Of a DNA stretch of 64,000 nt, positions 51,051-60,485 are shown piece by piece. This stretch comes from Anatilimnocola floriformis. Its GTDB lineage: Bacteria; Planctomycetota; Planctomycetia; Pirellulales; Pirellulaceae. The stretch spans positions 2,914,001 to 2,978,000 of the forward strand of contig NZ_JAMLFW010000001.1 in the NCBI RefSeq assembly GCF_024256385.1, written 5' to 3'. The position numbers and the translations under genes are program-made. Position 1 is the stretch's first letter. Every line of letters starts with the position of its first letter. The notes under the pieces are model-generated. The model saw only the letters and a program-made list of their open reading frames with translations. It made no database searches and was not told where the DNA came from.

Positions 51051-51070
51051 GACTCACTCTCCACTTGTCT

Positions 51071-51076
51071 TACAAT
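51071..51076 (+). promoter_or_regulatory. Candidate -10 box (TACAAT) for the MFS exporter
   Basis: TCTTACAATCATCG lies 81 bases before the GTG start at 51157 and between divergent genes, where a promoter is required. No good -35 is seen. Confidence 0.35.
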
Positions 51077-51156
51077 CATCGTAGCAAATGATTTTTCTCG
51101 GGCCGGCGCGCGGTTCGCAGCATTGCTCGAGGAAAATCAGCGACTGAGGAGCTTTC

Positions 51157-52503
51157 GTGGCAGACACTTCGCCGCCGAATGGTGGTTTTTCGCGACTTTC
51201 GGGGCTCGGCCGGGCCCTGAGCAATCGAAATTATCGGTTGTTCTTTGCCGGGCAAGGAACGTCGCTCATCGGCACCTGGATGTCTCGGCTGGCGACCAGC
51301 TGGCTCGTTTATCGCTGGAGCGGCGACAACGCCGCGTGGATGCTTGGCGTGGTGAGCTTCATCGGCCTGGCGCCGATTTTTGTGCTGAGCCCGATCGCAG
51401 GGGTGTTTGTCGATCGCTGGGACCGCTATCGCGTGCTGCTTGTCACGCAGATTCTGTCGCTACTTCAATCGGCGGGCCTAGCTGCCGTGGCGTTCTGCGC
51501 CGATCCGAGTTGGGGCGTGTGGGCCGTTTGCGGACTGAGCTTTTTGCAAGGGCTGATCAATTCGTTCGATATGCCGGCGCGACAGTCCTTGCTGGTATCG
51601 CTCATCGCCAAGCGCGAGGACTTGCCGAATGCGATCGCGCTTAACTCTTCGCTGGTCAACGGCTCGCGGTTGATCGGACCGATGATCGCGGGATTTGTTA
51701 TTGCGCTGACGAACGAAGCCTGGTGTTTTGTCTTCGACGCCATCAGCTACGTCGCCGTAGTGCTGGCTCTTCTCGCGATGCAAGTTCCTCGCGCTGCGAA
51801 CAAGCCGGTGGCCGCGTCGATCGCGACGCATCTGCGCGAGGGCGTGCAGTACGCTTGGGGCTTTCCACCGATTCGAATTCTATTGCTGCTACTCGGCGTT
51901 GTGAGCTTTGCTTCGATGACGCAATCGGTGCTCATGCCGGTTTTTGCTGCGGAATTGCTGAAAGGCGGGCCGTATACGCTGGGGCTCCTCTCGGCGGCTT
52001 CGGGACTGGGTGCGCTCGGCGGCGCCCTTTATCTCGCTTCGCGACCGAGCGTGCTCGGCCTCGGCAGAGTGATTATCGTAGCGACGACGTTGCTGGGCGT
52101 GTCGCTCGCAGCGTTCTCGTGGTCGCACATTCCCTGGCTGTCGGCGTGTTGCCTGGTGGGAGTTGGCGCCGGCATGATGATCGAGATGGCCGCCTGCAAC
52201 ACGCTGATTCAAACGATGGTCGACGAAGACAAGCGCGGCCGCGTCATGGGCTTTTACAGCATGGCATTTCAAGGGACCGCACCGTTCGGCAGTTTGCTGA
52301 CGGGGCTCCTCTCGCAGTGGATCGGCGTGCGCGAAGTGGTCTTCGGCTCGGCAGTGGTGATACTCATCGCGGCGATCACGTTCGCGTCGCAACTCCGCCG
52401 GCTGCGACAGAGTGCTCGTCCCATCTACGAGCGCCTCGGCATCTTGCCAGCCACGGCCCAGGGACTTAATACTGCGGCGGAAACGATGCCGGGACCGCAA
52501 TAG
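51157..52503 (+). CDS. MFS transporter, EntS/MFS_3-type exporter
   Basis: 448 residues from a GTG preceded by GAGGAG. Twelve membrane helices are predictable. Characteristic blocks are NYRLFFAGQGTSLIGTWMSRLATSWLVYRW at the first helix, GVFVDRWDRYRVLLVTQ at the loop after the second, and the domain-two repeat GALGGALYLASRPSVLGL. This subfamily exports siderophores, drugs or other small molecules. It is divergent from the ferredoxin-MBL gene and has no clear partner; the substrate is unknown. Confidence 0.9.
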   Translation: MADTSPPNGGFSRLSGLGRALSNRNYRLFFAGQGTSLIGTWMSRLATSWLVYRWSGDNAAWMLGVVSFIGLAPIFVLSPIAGVFVDRWDRYRVLLVTQILSLLQSAGLAAVAFCADPSWGVWAVCGLSFLQGLINSFDMPARQSLLVSLIAKREDLPNAIALNSSLVNGSRLIGPMIAGFVIALTNEAWCFVFDAISYVAVVLALLAMQVPRAANKPVAASIATHLREGVQYAWGFPPIRILLLLLGVVSFASMTQSVLMPVFAAELLKGGPYTLGLLSAASGLGALGGALYLASRPSVLGLGRVIIVATTLLGVSLAAFSWSHIPWLSACCLVGVGAGMMIEMAACNTLIQTMVDEDKRGRVMGFYSMAFQGTAPFGSLLTGLLSQWIGVREVVFGSAVVILIAAITFASQLRRLRQSARPIYERLGILPATAQGLNTAAETMPGPQ

Positions 52504-52589
52504 CGCGAACCTGTCGCACGTCTGCCGTGTCGTCCCTGCGTTCTATCCGCTCGTGTTCTATTCCCACCATCGAAGAAATTAATTGCGCT

Positions 52590-53042
52590 ATGGAATTGAA
52601 ACTCCGCGCTGCCACGGCTGATGATTATCAACAACTGGGCGAGATGAATCGTCAATTGTCCGATGACGAACAAAGTCGCAACCCTATGAACGCCGCGCAG
52701 ATGGCCGACCGGATGGAGAAATGGCTGCACGAAGGTTGGCAGGGAATTCTCTTTGAACTGAACTCAGCAATCGTCGGCTATTCGATTTTCAAGATAGGCA
52801 GCGATTACTACGATCCGTCGATACCCGAAGTTCACCTGCGGCAGTTTCTCATCGTGCGCGAACAACGTGGCCAAGGTCTCGGCCGGCAAGCGATGCGGTC
52901 GCTGGTGGAGACGGTATTTCCGCGCGGCGCGGTGATTCATCTCGACGTGCTGGCCACGAATCCGCGCGGTTTGCGGTTCTGGCAATCCGTCGGCTTTCAG
53001 CATTATTCGACGGCGATGAAATTCACCACGCCATCGACCTGA
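52590..53042 (+). CDS. GNAT-family N-acetyltransferase
   Basis: 150 residues from ATG 52590 (MELKLRAATADDYQQLGEM); the longer frame adds 21 residues without pattern. Motif A is LRQFLIVREQRGQGLGRQAM, and VLATNPRGLRFWQSVGF is the usual C-terminal block. The acceptor is unknown. It lies 11 bases before the VOC gene and probably shares its transcript. Confidence 0.88.
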   Translation: MELKLRAATADDYQQLGEMNRQLSDDEQSRNPMNAAQMADRMEKWLHEGWQGILFELNSAIVGYSIFKIGSDYYDPSIPEVHLRQFLIVREQRGQGLGRQAMRSLVETVFPRGAVIHLDVLATNPRGLRFWQSVGFQHYSTAMKFTTPST

Positions 53043-53053
53043 GGAACTCTCCG

Positions 53054-53464
53054 ATGAAACAATCGCTCGGACTCGTTTCGCTCGTCGTGCGCGACTACGA
53101 CGAAGCCATTGCCTGGTTCGTCGACAAGTTGGGCTTTGTCTTGATCGAGGACACATTCGTTCCGGAACAAGCGAAACGTTGGGTGGTTATCTCTCCGCCA
53201 GGCGCCAGCGAGTCTCGGCTGCTGCTGGCACAAGCATCGACACCAGAGCAGGAGTCGCGCATCGGCAATCAAACGGGCGGCCGCGTGTTCTTGTTTCTGT
53301 ACACCGACGATTTTTGGCGCGACTACGAGCGTTACCGGCAGAACGGCGTGGAGTTTGTGCGGCCGCCGGTACCGCATCCGTATGGGACCGTGGCGGTCTT
53401 TCGCGATTTGTACGGCAATTCGTGGGATTTGCTGCAGCCGACAGAGCAGAATTTGTCGCAGTGA
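53054..53464 (+). CDS. VOC-family (glyoxalase/bleomycin-resistance-like) protein
   Basis: 136 residues. It opens with the family pattern LGLVSLVVRDYDEAIAWFVD and closes with VAVFRDLYGNSWDLLQP, the second half of the beta-alpha-beta fold with a metal-ligand Asp/Glu region. One domain, which would dimerise to form the active site. The substrate is unknown. Confidence 0.88.
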   Translation: MKQSLGLVSLVVRDYDEAIAWFVDKLGFVLIEDTFVPEQAKRWVVISPPGASESRLLLAQASTPEQESRIGNQTGGRVFLFLYTDDFWRDYERYRQNGVEFVRPPVPHPYGTVAVFRDLYGNSWDLLQPTEQNLSQ

Positions 53465-53547
53465 GCGTCGGCTGTAAGATCTGGCCCGACCGCCGGTAAT
53501 CCTTCGCAGATGACAGTTTCAATCAAGTTTGCGAAAAGGAGCCTACC

Positions 53548-53964
53548 ATGTCTCACATCGATAAAGTCCTGTATACGGCCAAGACCCACACCACTGGCGG
53601 CCGTGATGGCGCATCGCGCAGTTCCGATGGACGCCTCGAAGCTCAACTCTCGTCGCCCGGCACCGCGGGAACCGGCACGAATCCTGAACAACTCTTCGCA
53701 GCCGGTTGGTCGGCTTGCTTTCTCGGCGCGATGGGCGTGGCCGCGAGCAAAGCAAAAGTCACGTTGCCAGCCGATCGGGCTGTCGATGCTGAAGTCGATC
53801 TCGGTTTGGCCGAAGGGGGTTACCTGCTGCGAGCGCGGCTGAATGTCAGCTTGCCAGGGCTCGATCGCGCGGTAGCTCAATCGATCGTTGACGCCGCACA
53901 TCAGATTTGCCCGTACTCGAAGGCAACGCGCGGCAATATCGACGTCGAAATCAATCTGGTCTGA
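53548..53964 (+). CDS. ohr: Organic hydroperoxide resistance protein, Ohr/OsmC family
   Basis: 138 residues with AGGAG before ATG 53548. The two catalytic Cys are Cys 57 (FAAGWSACFLGAM) and Cys 121 (AHQICPYSKATRGN), and the N-terminal VLYTAKTHTTGGRDG is typical of Ohr rather than OsmC. It reduces organic peroxides in the cytoplasm. It is probably transcribed alone; an OhrR repressor gene is not nearby. Confidence 0.94.
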   Translation: MSHIDKVLYTAKTHTTGGRDGASRSSDGRLEAQLSSPGTAGTGTNPEQLFAAGWSACFLGAMGVAASKAKVTLPADRAVDAEVDLGLAEGGYLLRARLNVSLPGLDRAVAQSIVDAAHQICPYSKATRGNIDVEINLV

Positions 53965-53997
53965 GAAGCGATCCCTCCCAGCGGTGGCCTCGTCCGG

Positions 53998-55593
53998 TTA
54001 GGGACTACCTTCGACAATCTCACTGTCGCGGTAGCCCAGCCGGCAGGCTTTTGTTTTCAACTTGGCTCCGGTAGGGACCTCGATCGCGCCGGTGTAAAGC
54101 TTCCAGAGTGGTTTGCCCATCTGTTTGAGTTCGCCGTGCGTATACGCGATCGAAGCGCCAACGGTTTCGCAGGCGATGGTCGCTTTGTTACCAGCAAACC
54201 CGATCCTCGGCGCTGCCGTAACCGACCATTTGCCGCCAGGGCGGCGCTCTTCATTGAGAACCGCTTCTGGAATCAAGCCGAGATCGCCGGTTTCTTTCCG
54301 CCATTTTTCGTGAGCGGCGCGAAGGCGAATGAGTTCGGCCGCAAACTCTGGCTTATCCGCAAGGTTATTCACTTCGTGCGGATCTTTGTCGGTGTCGTAG
54401 AGTTCTTCGATGGGCTTCGTCGGCTGAAAGAAAATCGTCTGCGGAAAGACGAGCTTATCCGCAGCGGCCAGGCGTCGCCATTCTTGCATCGTCGGCATTT
54501 CATTCATGTAGGCGATGTCCTGCGCATACGGCAGGTCGGGACGATAGTTGCGGATGTATTTGAATCGCTTATCGCGCACCGAGCGAATGATATCGAGCGT
54601 TTCGTCCATTCGGTCGCGAGCCGCGAATACATACTCGCGCTCTTTGGCTTTCTCAGGGCCGAGAAAAACCTGCCCCTGCAAATGCTGCGGCCGTTCGATG
54701 CCGGCAAGTGCGAGGAGCGTCGGCGCGAAATCGAGGAAGCAGACGAGGTCTTCGCGTACACTCGCCGGTTCGATCTTCCCCGGCCAACGAATGACGAGCG
54801 GCACGCGAATGCCGCTGTCGTAAACCCAGCGTTTGCCGCGCGGCAAACCCCGACCGTGATCACCCCAAAAAAAGACGACTGTCTTATCCGCCAGGCCGTC
54901 TTCGTCGAGTTGTTTCAGAATCTCGCCGACTCGTTTGTCGGTGAACGTGAGGTTGTCGTAGTAATTAGCCAGGTCGCGGCGAACGATCGGCGTATCGGGA
55001 TAGTACGGCGGCAGGACCATTTTCGCCGGATCATGACGTTCGCTCTCGGCGAGTTTCTCGCGACGGGCCGCCTGTTGTTTTTCGCCGAGGCGAATCTGAC
55101 TCTCGTGCGTTGAGACAAGATTGATGACGCTGAAGAACGGCTGATCTTTGTCGGGCCGATTCCGCCAATGAGCGCCGGCGCGATTGTCATCCCAGGCCGT
55201 CAGCGGAGCATCGAAGTTGTAATCGGTTTTGTTATCGTTGGTGCAGTAGTAACCCGCGCCTCGCAGATACTCAGTGAAGCATTTCACATGCGCCGGCGGC
55301 ACGCCCTTGCAGCGCATGTAATGCGTGCCGATGGTCGTCGGATGCATGCCAGTGATCAGACCGGAGCGACTCGGCGCGCACACACCCGCGTGGGTGAAGG
55401 CTCGCGTGAAGCGCGCCCCTTGTTTCGCCAGCCCATCAATGTTCGGCGTGAGCGCTTGCTCGTCGCCGTAGCAGCCGAGATCGGGGCTGATGTCCTCCAG
55501 GCTGATCCAGAGAATATTCGGCCGCGACTCGGCGGCGAGCGCGGTTGAGAAAACACCAAATACGATGAGCAAGAAGTACCGCAGCATGGCCAT
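53998..55593 (-). CDS. Secreted sulfatase
   Basis: 531 residues; the first codon follows the preceding stop directly (TAAATG), with a second ATG two codons on. Signal peptide: LRYFLLIVFGVFSTALAA. The sulfatase core has RPNILWISLEDISPDLGCYG with metal-binding Asp, the formylglycine motif CAPSR in GVCAPSRSGLITG, and VVFFWGDHGRGLPRGKR. The Cys-type motif needs a formylglycine-generating enzyme, which is not in the window. It hydrolyses sulfate esters, probably of polysaccharides. It is the last gene of the six-gene minus-strand run. Confidence 0.94.
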   Translation of the reverse strand: MAMLRYFLLIVFGVFSTALAAESRPNILWISLEDISPDLGCYGDEQALTPNIDGLAKQGARFTRAFTHAGVCAPSRSGLITGMHPTTIGTHYMRCKGVPPAHVKCFTEYLRGAGYYCTNDNKTDYNFDAPLTAWDDNRAGAHWRNRPDKDQPFFSVINLVSTHESQIRLGEKQQAARREKLAESERHDPAKMVLPPYYPDTPIVRRDLANYYDNLTFTDKRVGEILKQLDEDGLADKTVVFFWGDHGRGLPRGKRWVYDSGIRVPLVIRWPGKIEPASVREDLVCFLDFAPTLLALAGIERPQHLQGQVFLGPEKAKEREYVFAARDRMDETLDIIRSVRDKRFKYIRNYRPDLPYAQDIAYMNEMPTMQEWRRLAAADKLVFPQTIFFQPTKPIEELYDTDKDPHEVNNLADKPEFAAELIRLRAAHEKWRKETGDLGLIPEAVLNEERRPGGKWSVTAAPRIGFAGNKATIACETVGASIAYTHGELKQMGKPLWKLYTGAIEVPTGAKLKTKACRLGYRDSEIVEGSP

Positions 55594-56430
55594 TTACTTT
55601 TTGAACTTGAGTTGAGTGAACTCGGCCACGCGATCGCGAATCGCTGGCTCGACCGGCAGCCGTTCCATGCTACTCGCGCCATAGAAACCACTCACGCCGC
55701 TGGTGTGATCGAGAATGTACTGAGCATCGGCCGGCTCGGCGATTGGCCCGCCGTGGCAAAGGACGATCACGTCGCTGCGCACTCGCTTGGCTGCATCATG
55801 AATCGCTTGCACGCGGCGAGCAGAATCTTCGAGCGTCACCGCCGACGTCGCGCCGATGGTTCCCTTCGTCGTCAGGCCCATGTGGGCAATGATGATGTCG
55901 GCTCCCGCTTCGGCCATCGCCGTCGATTCTTCGGCATTAAAGCAGTAGGGAGTGGTCAGCAGGTTCATCTCGCGCGCCTGTCGAATGAGATCGACCTCGA
56001 GGCCATAGCCCATCCCGGTTTCTTCGAGTCCTTGCCGGAACGTACCGTCGAAGAGGCCGACCGTGGGAAAGTTTTGCACGCCGCTGAAGCCAGCTTCGAT
56101 CACTTGCTTCAAAAAGAGCTTCATGATGCGAAATGGATCGGTGCCGCAGACGCCCGCCAGCACCGGCGTCTTGCTCACCACGGGCAACACCTCACGGGCC
56201 ATTTCCATGACGATCGCATTGGCATCGCCGTAGGGCATCATTCCCGAGAGCGAACCGCGCCCTGCCATGCGAAAGCGGCCGCTGTTGTAGATCACCAGCA
56301 GATCGACGCCGCCGGCTTCCGACATTTTGGCGCTAATGCCGGTCCCCGCGCCACCGCCGATAATCGGCAGACCTTTCGCAAGTTTGGCGCGCAGACGGGA
56401 AAGAATTTCATCACGGGAGAAGAGGGACAT
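55594..56430 (-). CDS. TIM-barrel protein of the phosphoenolpyruvate-hydrolase-like family
   Basis: 278 residues. Family blocks are LPIIGGGAGTGISAKMSEAGGVD-type start (IIGGGAGTGISAKMSE), LVIYNSGRFRMAGRGSLSG, MPYGDANAIVMEMA, PVLAGVCGTDPFR and HGGPIAEPADAQYIL. The fold is related to TIM-barrel signal-transduction proteins and to PEP-hydrolase-like enzymes. The reaction is unproved in bacteria. It is adjacent to the sulfatase with no gap and is probably cytoplasmic (no signal). Confidence 0.85.
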   Translation of the reverse strand: MSLFSRDEILSRLRAKLAKGLPIIGGGAGTGISAKMSEAGGVDLLVIYNSGRFRMAGRGSLSGMMPYGDANAIVMEMAREVLPVVSKTPVLAGVCGTDPFRIMKLFLKQVIEAGFSGVQNFPTVGLFDGTFRQGLEETGMGYGLEVDLIRQAREMNLLTTPYCFNAEESTAMAEAGADIIIAHMGLTTKGTIGATSAVTLEDSARRVQAIHDAAKRVRSDVIVLCHGGPIAEPADAQYILDHTSGVSGFYGASSMERLPVEPAIRDRVAEFTQLKFKK

Positions 56431-56484
56431 TGGGTTTCCGTTTTCGAGGGCTGTTGATCGTGAGCAAAGTGTAGCAGCCTCGCT

Positions 56485-57459
56485 TCACTCCGGTTTGCGG
56501 GCAGCTTCCGCTTCGGCTTTGATACGCGGCGAATGATTGAAATCAAACGCCGGATACGACGCGCGGTTCATGTTTGCCAGGTGCGCGGTGTCGGCGGCGG
56601 CTGTCCGTTTTTCGGTTTTCACATACCGCCAAGGGGTGTCACCATAGACTTCGGTGAGCAATGCCGCCAGCGGCTCGTCCTTGGCCTTCAACTCATTCCG
56701 GTTGCTTGCGCCACCGCTGTTGCGCGGGTTGGCACAATCGAACCAGCACTGCGCTCCTTCGGCCCAATATTCCTGCGCGTTGGTGCTGGCGTAGCTCCGG
56801 CCGTAGCTTCCCTTTTCCTTCGCCTGTTCGTAGGCCGCTTCCAGTTTGTCCCACCACGCGCGGTCGGCACGGCGAAGGCTGCTTGCCAGTGTGTGAGCGA
56901 ACTCGTGGATGGTGATGTTCTCGCGTGTGTAAGGATCACCGCGCAGATTCAGCAAATTCTCTTCGGCACAGGTCGCCATCGGCAGGCCGCCGAGGCCGCG
57001 CGAACGCCGATCGTGATAGGCTCCCTTCGCCGTCATCGACGGTCGCTGGTTCTCGGGTATGTCCATCGTGTACTGCTGCACGCCGATGATCCCCATGCGA
57101 ACCTTCGCACTGACGAGGGCTTTCAGCGCTTTCTCGCGACCATGCAACATGTGGTCGAGAGTCCAGGCACATTCGAGGAAGGCGTAATCGGTCACCTCGT
57201 CTGATCCGATGACAGGAATGCCGCGGATCACCAGATGCTTCTGGTAGAACTTGTGAATCTTATATTCGTCGCGCAGCGCAGCTGGAATCGGCGCGACCCG
57301 AATCGGCGGCGAGGCCACTGGCGAGTCGTCTGCCGCATTCAACGTCGGCAGCGGCGTGTAAGACGGCTGAGCGTCCGGTTTCTGCTCCGCTTGTCCGTAA
57401 CCACGACTTGAAAGAAATCCGCAGAGCAATAAAACGCACAACCAAATGAAACGGCGCAT
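56485..57459 (-). CDS. Secreted HExxH zinc-metallopeptidase-like protein
   Basis: 324 residues from ATG 57459, which is placed eight bases after the MFS stop with GAGG in front. Signal peptide: MRRFIWLCVLLLCGFLSSRG. The zinc motif is ITIHEFAHTLASSL, and the third ligand is probably the Glu in NAQEYWAEGAQCWFD. The architecture fits gluzincin-type peptidases of the lethal-factor-like group, without a known substrate. An Arg/Asn region before the motif (PENQRPSMTAKGAYHDRRSR) may be structural. Part of the six-gene run. Confidence 0.75.
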   Translation of the reverse strand: MRRFIWLCVLLLCGFLSSRGYGQAEQKPDAQPSYTPLPTLNAADDSPVASPPIRVAPIPAALRDEYKIHKFYQKHLVIRGIPVIGSDEVTDYAFLECAWTLDHMLHGREKALKALVSAKVRMGIIGVQQYTMDIPENQRPSMTAKGAYHDRRSRGLGGLPMATCAEENLLNLRGDPYTRENITIHEFAHTLASSLRRADRAWWDKLEAAYEQAKEKGSYGRSYASTNAQEYWAEGAQCWFDCANPRNSGGASNRNELKAKDEPLAALLTEVYGDTPWRYVKTEKRTAAADTAHLANMNRASYPAFDFNHSPRIKAEAEAARKPE

Positions 57460-57467
57460 GGGTAGCC

Positions 57468-58862
57468 TCACTTAGCGGAGTCGAGCGTGCGCGTGGGATT
57501 CACCAGCAACCAACTAAGCGACATCAAAATGAGCGCCGCGGCCGAGATGGTGAACACCAACTGCCAATTATCTTGATCGGCCAGCCGGCCGTAGTACCAG
57601 CCGCAAACGGCAGCGCCGAGATTGCCCCACATATTCGCAAAGCCGAGCACCGACCCGACATGTTTGCCACCGATGTCTTGATACGTAGCCCACAGCGAAC
57701 CGAGGCCGAAGTCGATCGTATACGCAGTTAGCACCATGAGCAGCATGAACAGACGAATGTCGGCCACAAAGTGACACGCGATATAAGCAATCGCCGAAAT
57801 GCCCCCCGCCAGCAGACCGGGAATGCGCCGGCCCCAGATCGGTCCGAACTGCCGGCGAAATAGGTCCGCACAAATGCCGCCACTCACGCCGCCAGCAATT
57901 GCCGCGCAAGCGGTGACCGCGGTCAGCACGCCAGCCAGCACATCTTTGAATCCCGCCGAGGCAGCGGCCCGCGGAAACATTTCTTTCAGCTGGTCGGAAA
58001 AATTCTCGACGAGATACGTCGTCAGCCAGGCCGTTAGAAAAATCCAACCGACGTTGGTCAAGAATCCGGAGACGCTGAGAATCCAGACATTCGGATTCGA
58101 CAGCACAGCGATCACTGGCAACGGCTCGACTGCTCTTGTCACTGGTTCGTTGCCAATTACTGCCAGTTCGGCTGCGTTGCAGCCGCGATGTTCGCTCGGC
58201 CGATCGCGAAAGTACCACCAGAAGATGGCCGTCCAAATCAATCCCACGCTGCCGAACACTCCCAGCGCACCGCGCCAACCCTGCCCGAATCCCAACTGCT
58301 GCTGAAACTGCTGACCGACCCAGGCAGTCGTCAGAAAGGCGAGGAGCGCGCCGACGCGACCGCCGGCTGCCACCAGGCTGTTGGCCTTCGCTCGCGCGGT
58401 GAGGCTTGCCCAGCGTTTGAGATAGCCGCCGGCTGCTGGGTAGGCGCCGGCTTGCATCGCGCCCATCACAATTCGCAGCAGAATCAAGCCGACCCAGCCG
58501 TAGACGAAACCGAGCGCGATCGTCGCCAGCGACCAGGCAACAACATAGAGCGCCAACATTCGCCGCGCACCAAAACGATCGGCGAGCGCGCCGGCAGGAA
58601 CTTGCAGCAAGGCATACGACAGGAAGAAGGCGAAATTTCCCCAGCCGAAGGTCTCTTTCGAGATATTGAGATCACTGCAGATCGTCGTGGTGATCGGCGC
58701 GAGAGCGAAGCGATCGAGATAGAGGACGAGTGACATCCCCATCGAAAGGGCGACGATGCGGTATCGCACGCTGGTCGGATTGCCCAGCGGAACAGCTTCT
58801 GCGGCGACGATGCCTTCGTTCGTTTGCGGCGAGGCGTAGGCGTGATCGACCAGGCGTGACAT
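57468..58862 (-). CDS. MFS permease, anion:cation symporter type
   Basis: 464 residues from ATG 58862, with AGGAG nine bases upstream. Twelve membrane helices are expected. The first helix block VLYLDRFALAPITTTICSDL and GALADRFGARRMLALYVVAW after it are typical of the ACS subfamily, which imports organic acids such as glucarate or phthalate. The second half includes WIFLTAWLTTYLVENFS. In this gene run it is the likely uptake system for the substrate treated by the secreted hydrolases. Confidence 0.9.
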   Translation of the reverse strand: MSRLVDHAYASPQTNEGIVAAEAVPLGNPTSVRYRIVALSMGMSLVLYLDRFALAPITTTICSDLNISKETFGWGNFAFFLSYALLQVPAGALADRFGARRMLALYVVAWSLATIALGFVYGWVGLILLRIVMGAMQAGAYPAAGGYLKRWASLTARAKANSLVAAGGRVGALLAFLTTAWVGQQFQQQLGFGQGWRGALGVFGSVGLIWTAIFWWYFRDRPSEHRGCNAAELAVIGNEPVTRAVEPLPVIAVLSNPNVWILSVSGFLTNVGWIFLTAWLTTYLVENFSDQLKEMFPRAAASAGFKDVLAGVLTAVTACAAIAGGVSGGICADLFRRQFGPIWGRRIPGLLAGGISAIAYIACHFVADIRLFMLLMVLTAYTIDFGLGSLWATYQDIGGKHVGSVLGFANMWGNLGAAVCGWYYGRLADQDNWQLVFTISAAALILMSLSWLLVNPTRTLDSAK

Positions 58863-58890
58863 CGGCGGGCTCCTAAGTTGCCAGCCGAAA

Positions 58891-59493
58891 CTATACACGC
58901 AGCGGCGTGAGTTCGCTCGTTTCCGTGTCGAATGTCGCAAAATAGCCGTCGCACACGGCAGCGATCACGCAAAAGAATCGGCCAGGCGCGAGCTGGATCG
59001 GCCGCTCGCCGTGCCAATCGACAATTTGCTCCGGCGTGGCCAGCAGCCATTTGTGAAAGTGCCCGGCAAACATCACGCGGTGCGGCGCGGCGTTGAAGAT
59101 GCGCCAGAGCTTGCCATGCTCATCGGGGGGGCCATCGTAGTACCACAGGTCGAACAAGCTCTCGGGATTCAGCCAGGGCTCGACGTGCGAAAAATGAAAG
59201 CCGTCGATATCGAGCGACGGCCGCAACTTGCCGAAGTACTCGAACACTTCGCGCGGATGTTTTTGCTGTAGCTCTGGCGAGGGATCGACACACAGTCCGT
59301 AATCGTGATTGCCCCACACGCCCACCGCATGAGCCTCGGTCAGCAAGCGGCAGGTCTCTGTCAGATGCTCGCCGAGCAAGGCCACATCGCCGATCATCAC
59401 GATCTTATCGACGCGCTCGGCCTTCAGCCGCGCGAGCGCAGCCCGCAGGTTGTCGACTTCTTCGTGAATGTCGGTAATCAGCCCGAGTTTCAT
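58891..59493 (-). CDS. Metallophosphoesterase, calcineurin-like fold
   Basis: 200 residues. The five metal motifs are visible: LITDIHEEVDNL (D-x-H), IVMIGDVALLG (G-D), GVWGNHDYG (G-N-H-D), HFSHVEPW and MFAGHFHKWL (G-H-x-H). It resembles small YfcE-type phosphodiesterases, acting on phosphate diesters in the cytoplasm. It starts two bases after the alpha/beta hydrolase stop (TAATCATG), so translation is linked. Confidence 0.92.
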   Translation of the reverse strand: MKLGLITDIHEEVDNLRAALARLKAERVDKIVMIGDVALLGEHLTETCRLLTEAHAVGVWGNHDYGLCVDPSPELQQKHPREVFEYFGKLRPSLDIDGFHFSHVEPWLNPESLFDLWYYDGPPDEHGKLWRIFNAAPHRVMFAGHFHKWLLATPEQIVDWHGERPIQLAPGRFFCVIAAVCDGYFATFDTETSELTPLRV

Positions 59494-59495
59494 GA

Positions 59496-60362
59496 TTACT
59501 TGTCGCCCGCCGGTTTGCTTTCCGTTGACGTTGCTGGCGGCAAATAACCGAGCGACACCAAAAACGCATCGACGCGAGCGGTGGTCGCTTGCAGATGTGG
59601 CGGGCGATTGAAAAAGCCGTGGCCGACGCCCTCGACTGTCATCAGCTCGCAGCGGCAGACGAGTTTTTTCGCCGCTTGCTCATACTCTTCGCCTTGCGCG
59701 AGCAGCTTGTCATCCTTGCCATACATCAGCAGTGTCGGCTGCGAGTTCGCCGCCAGGTGTTGCGTCGGCGAAATGGCTTTTGCCAGCTGCTCATCGCCGC
59801 CGATGCGATCGGTGAGGTTGGCGACATTGAAATTCAGGACAGGGTTGTAGAGTACCAGCACGTTCGGCTTTGAAGAGATGTCTTGATTCTCTTCGGTCAA
59901 ATCCAAACCCGGGCACAGCGCCGTGCAGGCAGCCAGATGTCCTCCAGCGGAACCACCCGCGCCGACGATGCGTTGTGGATCAATTCCCAGCTTGGCGGCA
60001 TTCTGCCGAACCCAGCGGATCGCCGATTTGGCGTCTTGCACGCAGGCATCCGGCTTCACGCCATGGCGACTCTTGACGCGGTAATCGGCACAGATGGCCA
60101 CCATGCCGCGGCTGGCCAGGTGTTTGCTCTGCGATTCGAATTGCTCGATCTTGCCGCCAGTCCAACCACCTCCAAAGAAGAAGACAATCGCTGGCAACTT
60201 CTTATCGGCCGACCATTCCGGCGGTTGATAGACATTGAGCGACAAATCGACGTCGTTCACCTTTTTATAGACGAACTTCTTCGGCGCGGTTTCCTGCGCA
60301 CTCGCCAACCGACCGATGAGCAGGAGCGACAGGAACGCCAAGGAGAGGTAGGACTTCAGCAT
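59496..60362 (-). CDS. Secreted alpha/beta hydrolase with altered oxyanion motif
   Basis: 288 residues with signal peptide LSLAFLSLLLIGRLASAQ. The nucleophile is in VGAGGSAGGHLAACTAL (GGSAGG), Asp in YGKDDKLL and His in VEGVGHGFFNRPP, so the triad is complete. The oxyanion segment reads VFFFGGGWTGG, where most carboxylesterase/lipase relatives have HGGG. It probably hydrolyses esters of a carbohydrate or small acid. It is the first gene of the six-gene run. Confidence 0.88.
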   Translation of the reverse strand: MLKSYLSLAFLSLLLIGRLASAQETAPKKFVYKKVNDVDLSLNVYQPPEWSADKKLPAIVFFFGGGWTGGKIEQFESQSKHLASRGMVAICADYRVKSRHGVKPDACVQDAKSAIRWVRQNAAKLGIDPQRIVGAGGSAGGHLAACTALCPGLDLTEENQDISSKPNVLVLYNPVLNFNVANLTDRIGGDEQLAKAISPTQHLAANSQPTLLMYGKDDKLLAQGEEYEQAAKKLVCRCELMTVEGVGHGFFNRPPHLQATTARVDAFLVSLGYLPPATSTESKPAGDK

Positions 60363-60485
60363 GCATAACTCTCGGAATGGTGCGGAATCGAGGTATGACC
60401 GAGGTTATTCTATCGACCGGCCATGCCGGCAGATAGAATCGCGGCTGAAGATGTCAAGTTTGGAACTTTGCCCCGTGAGAGCGTC

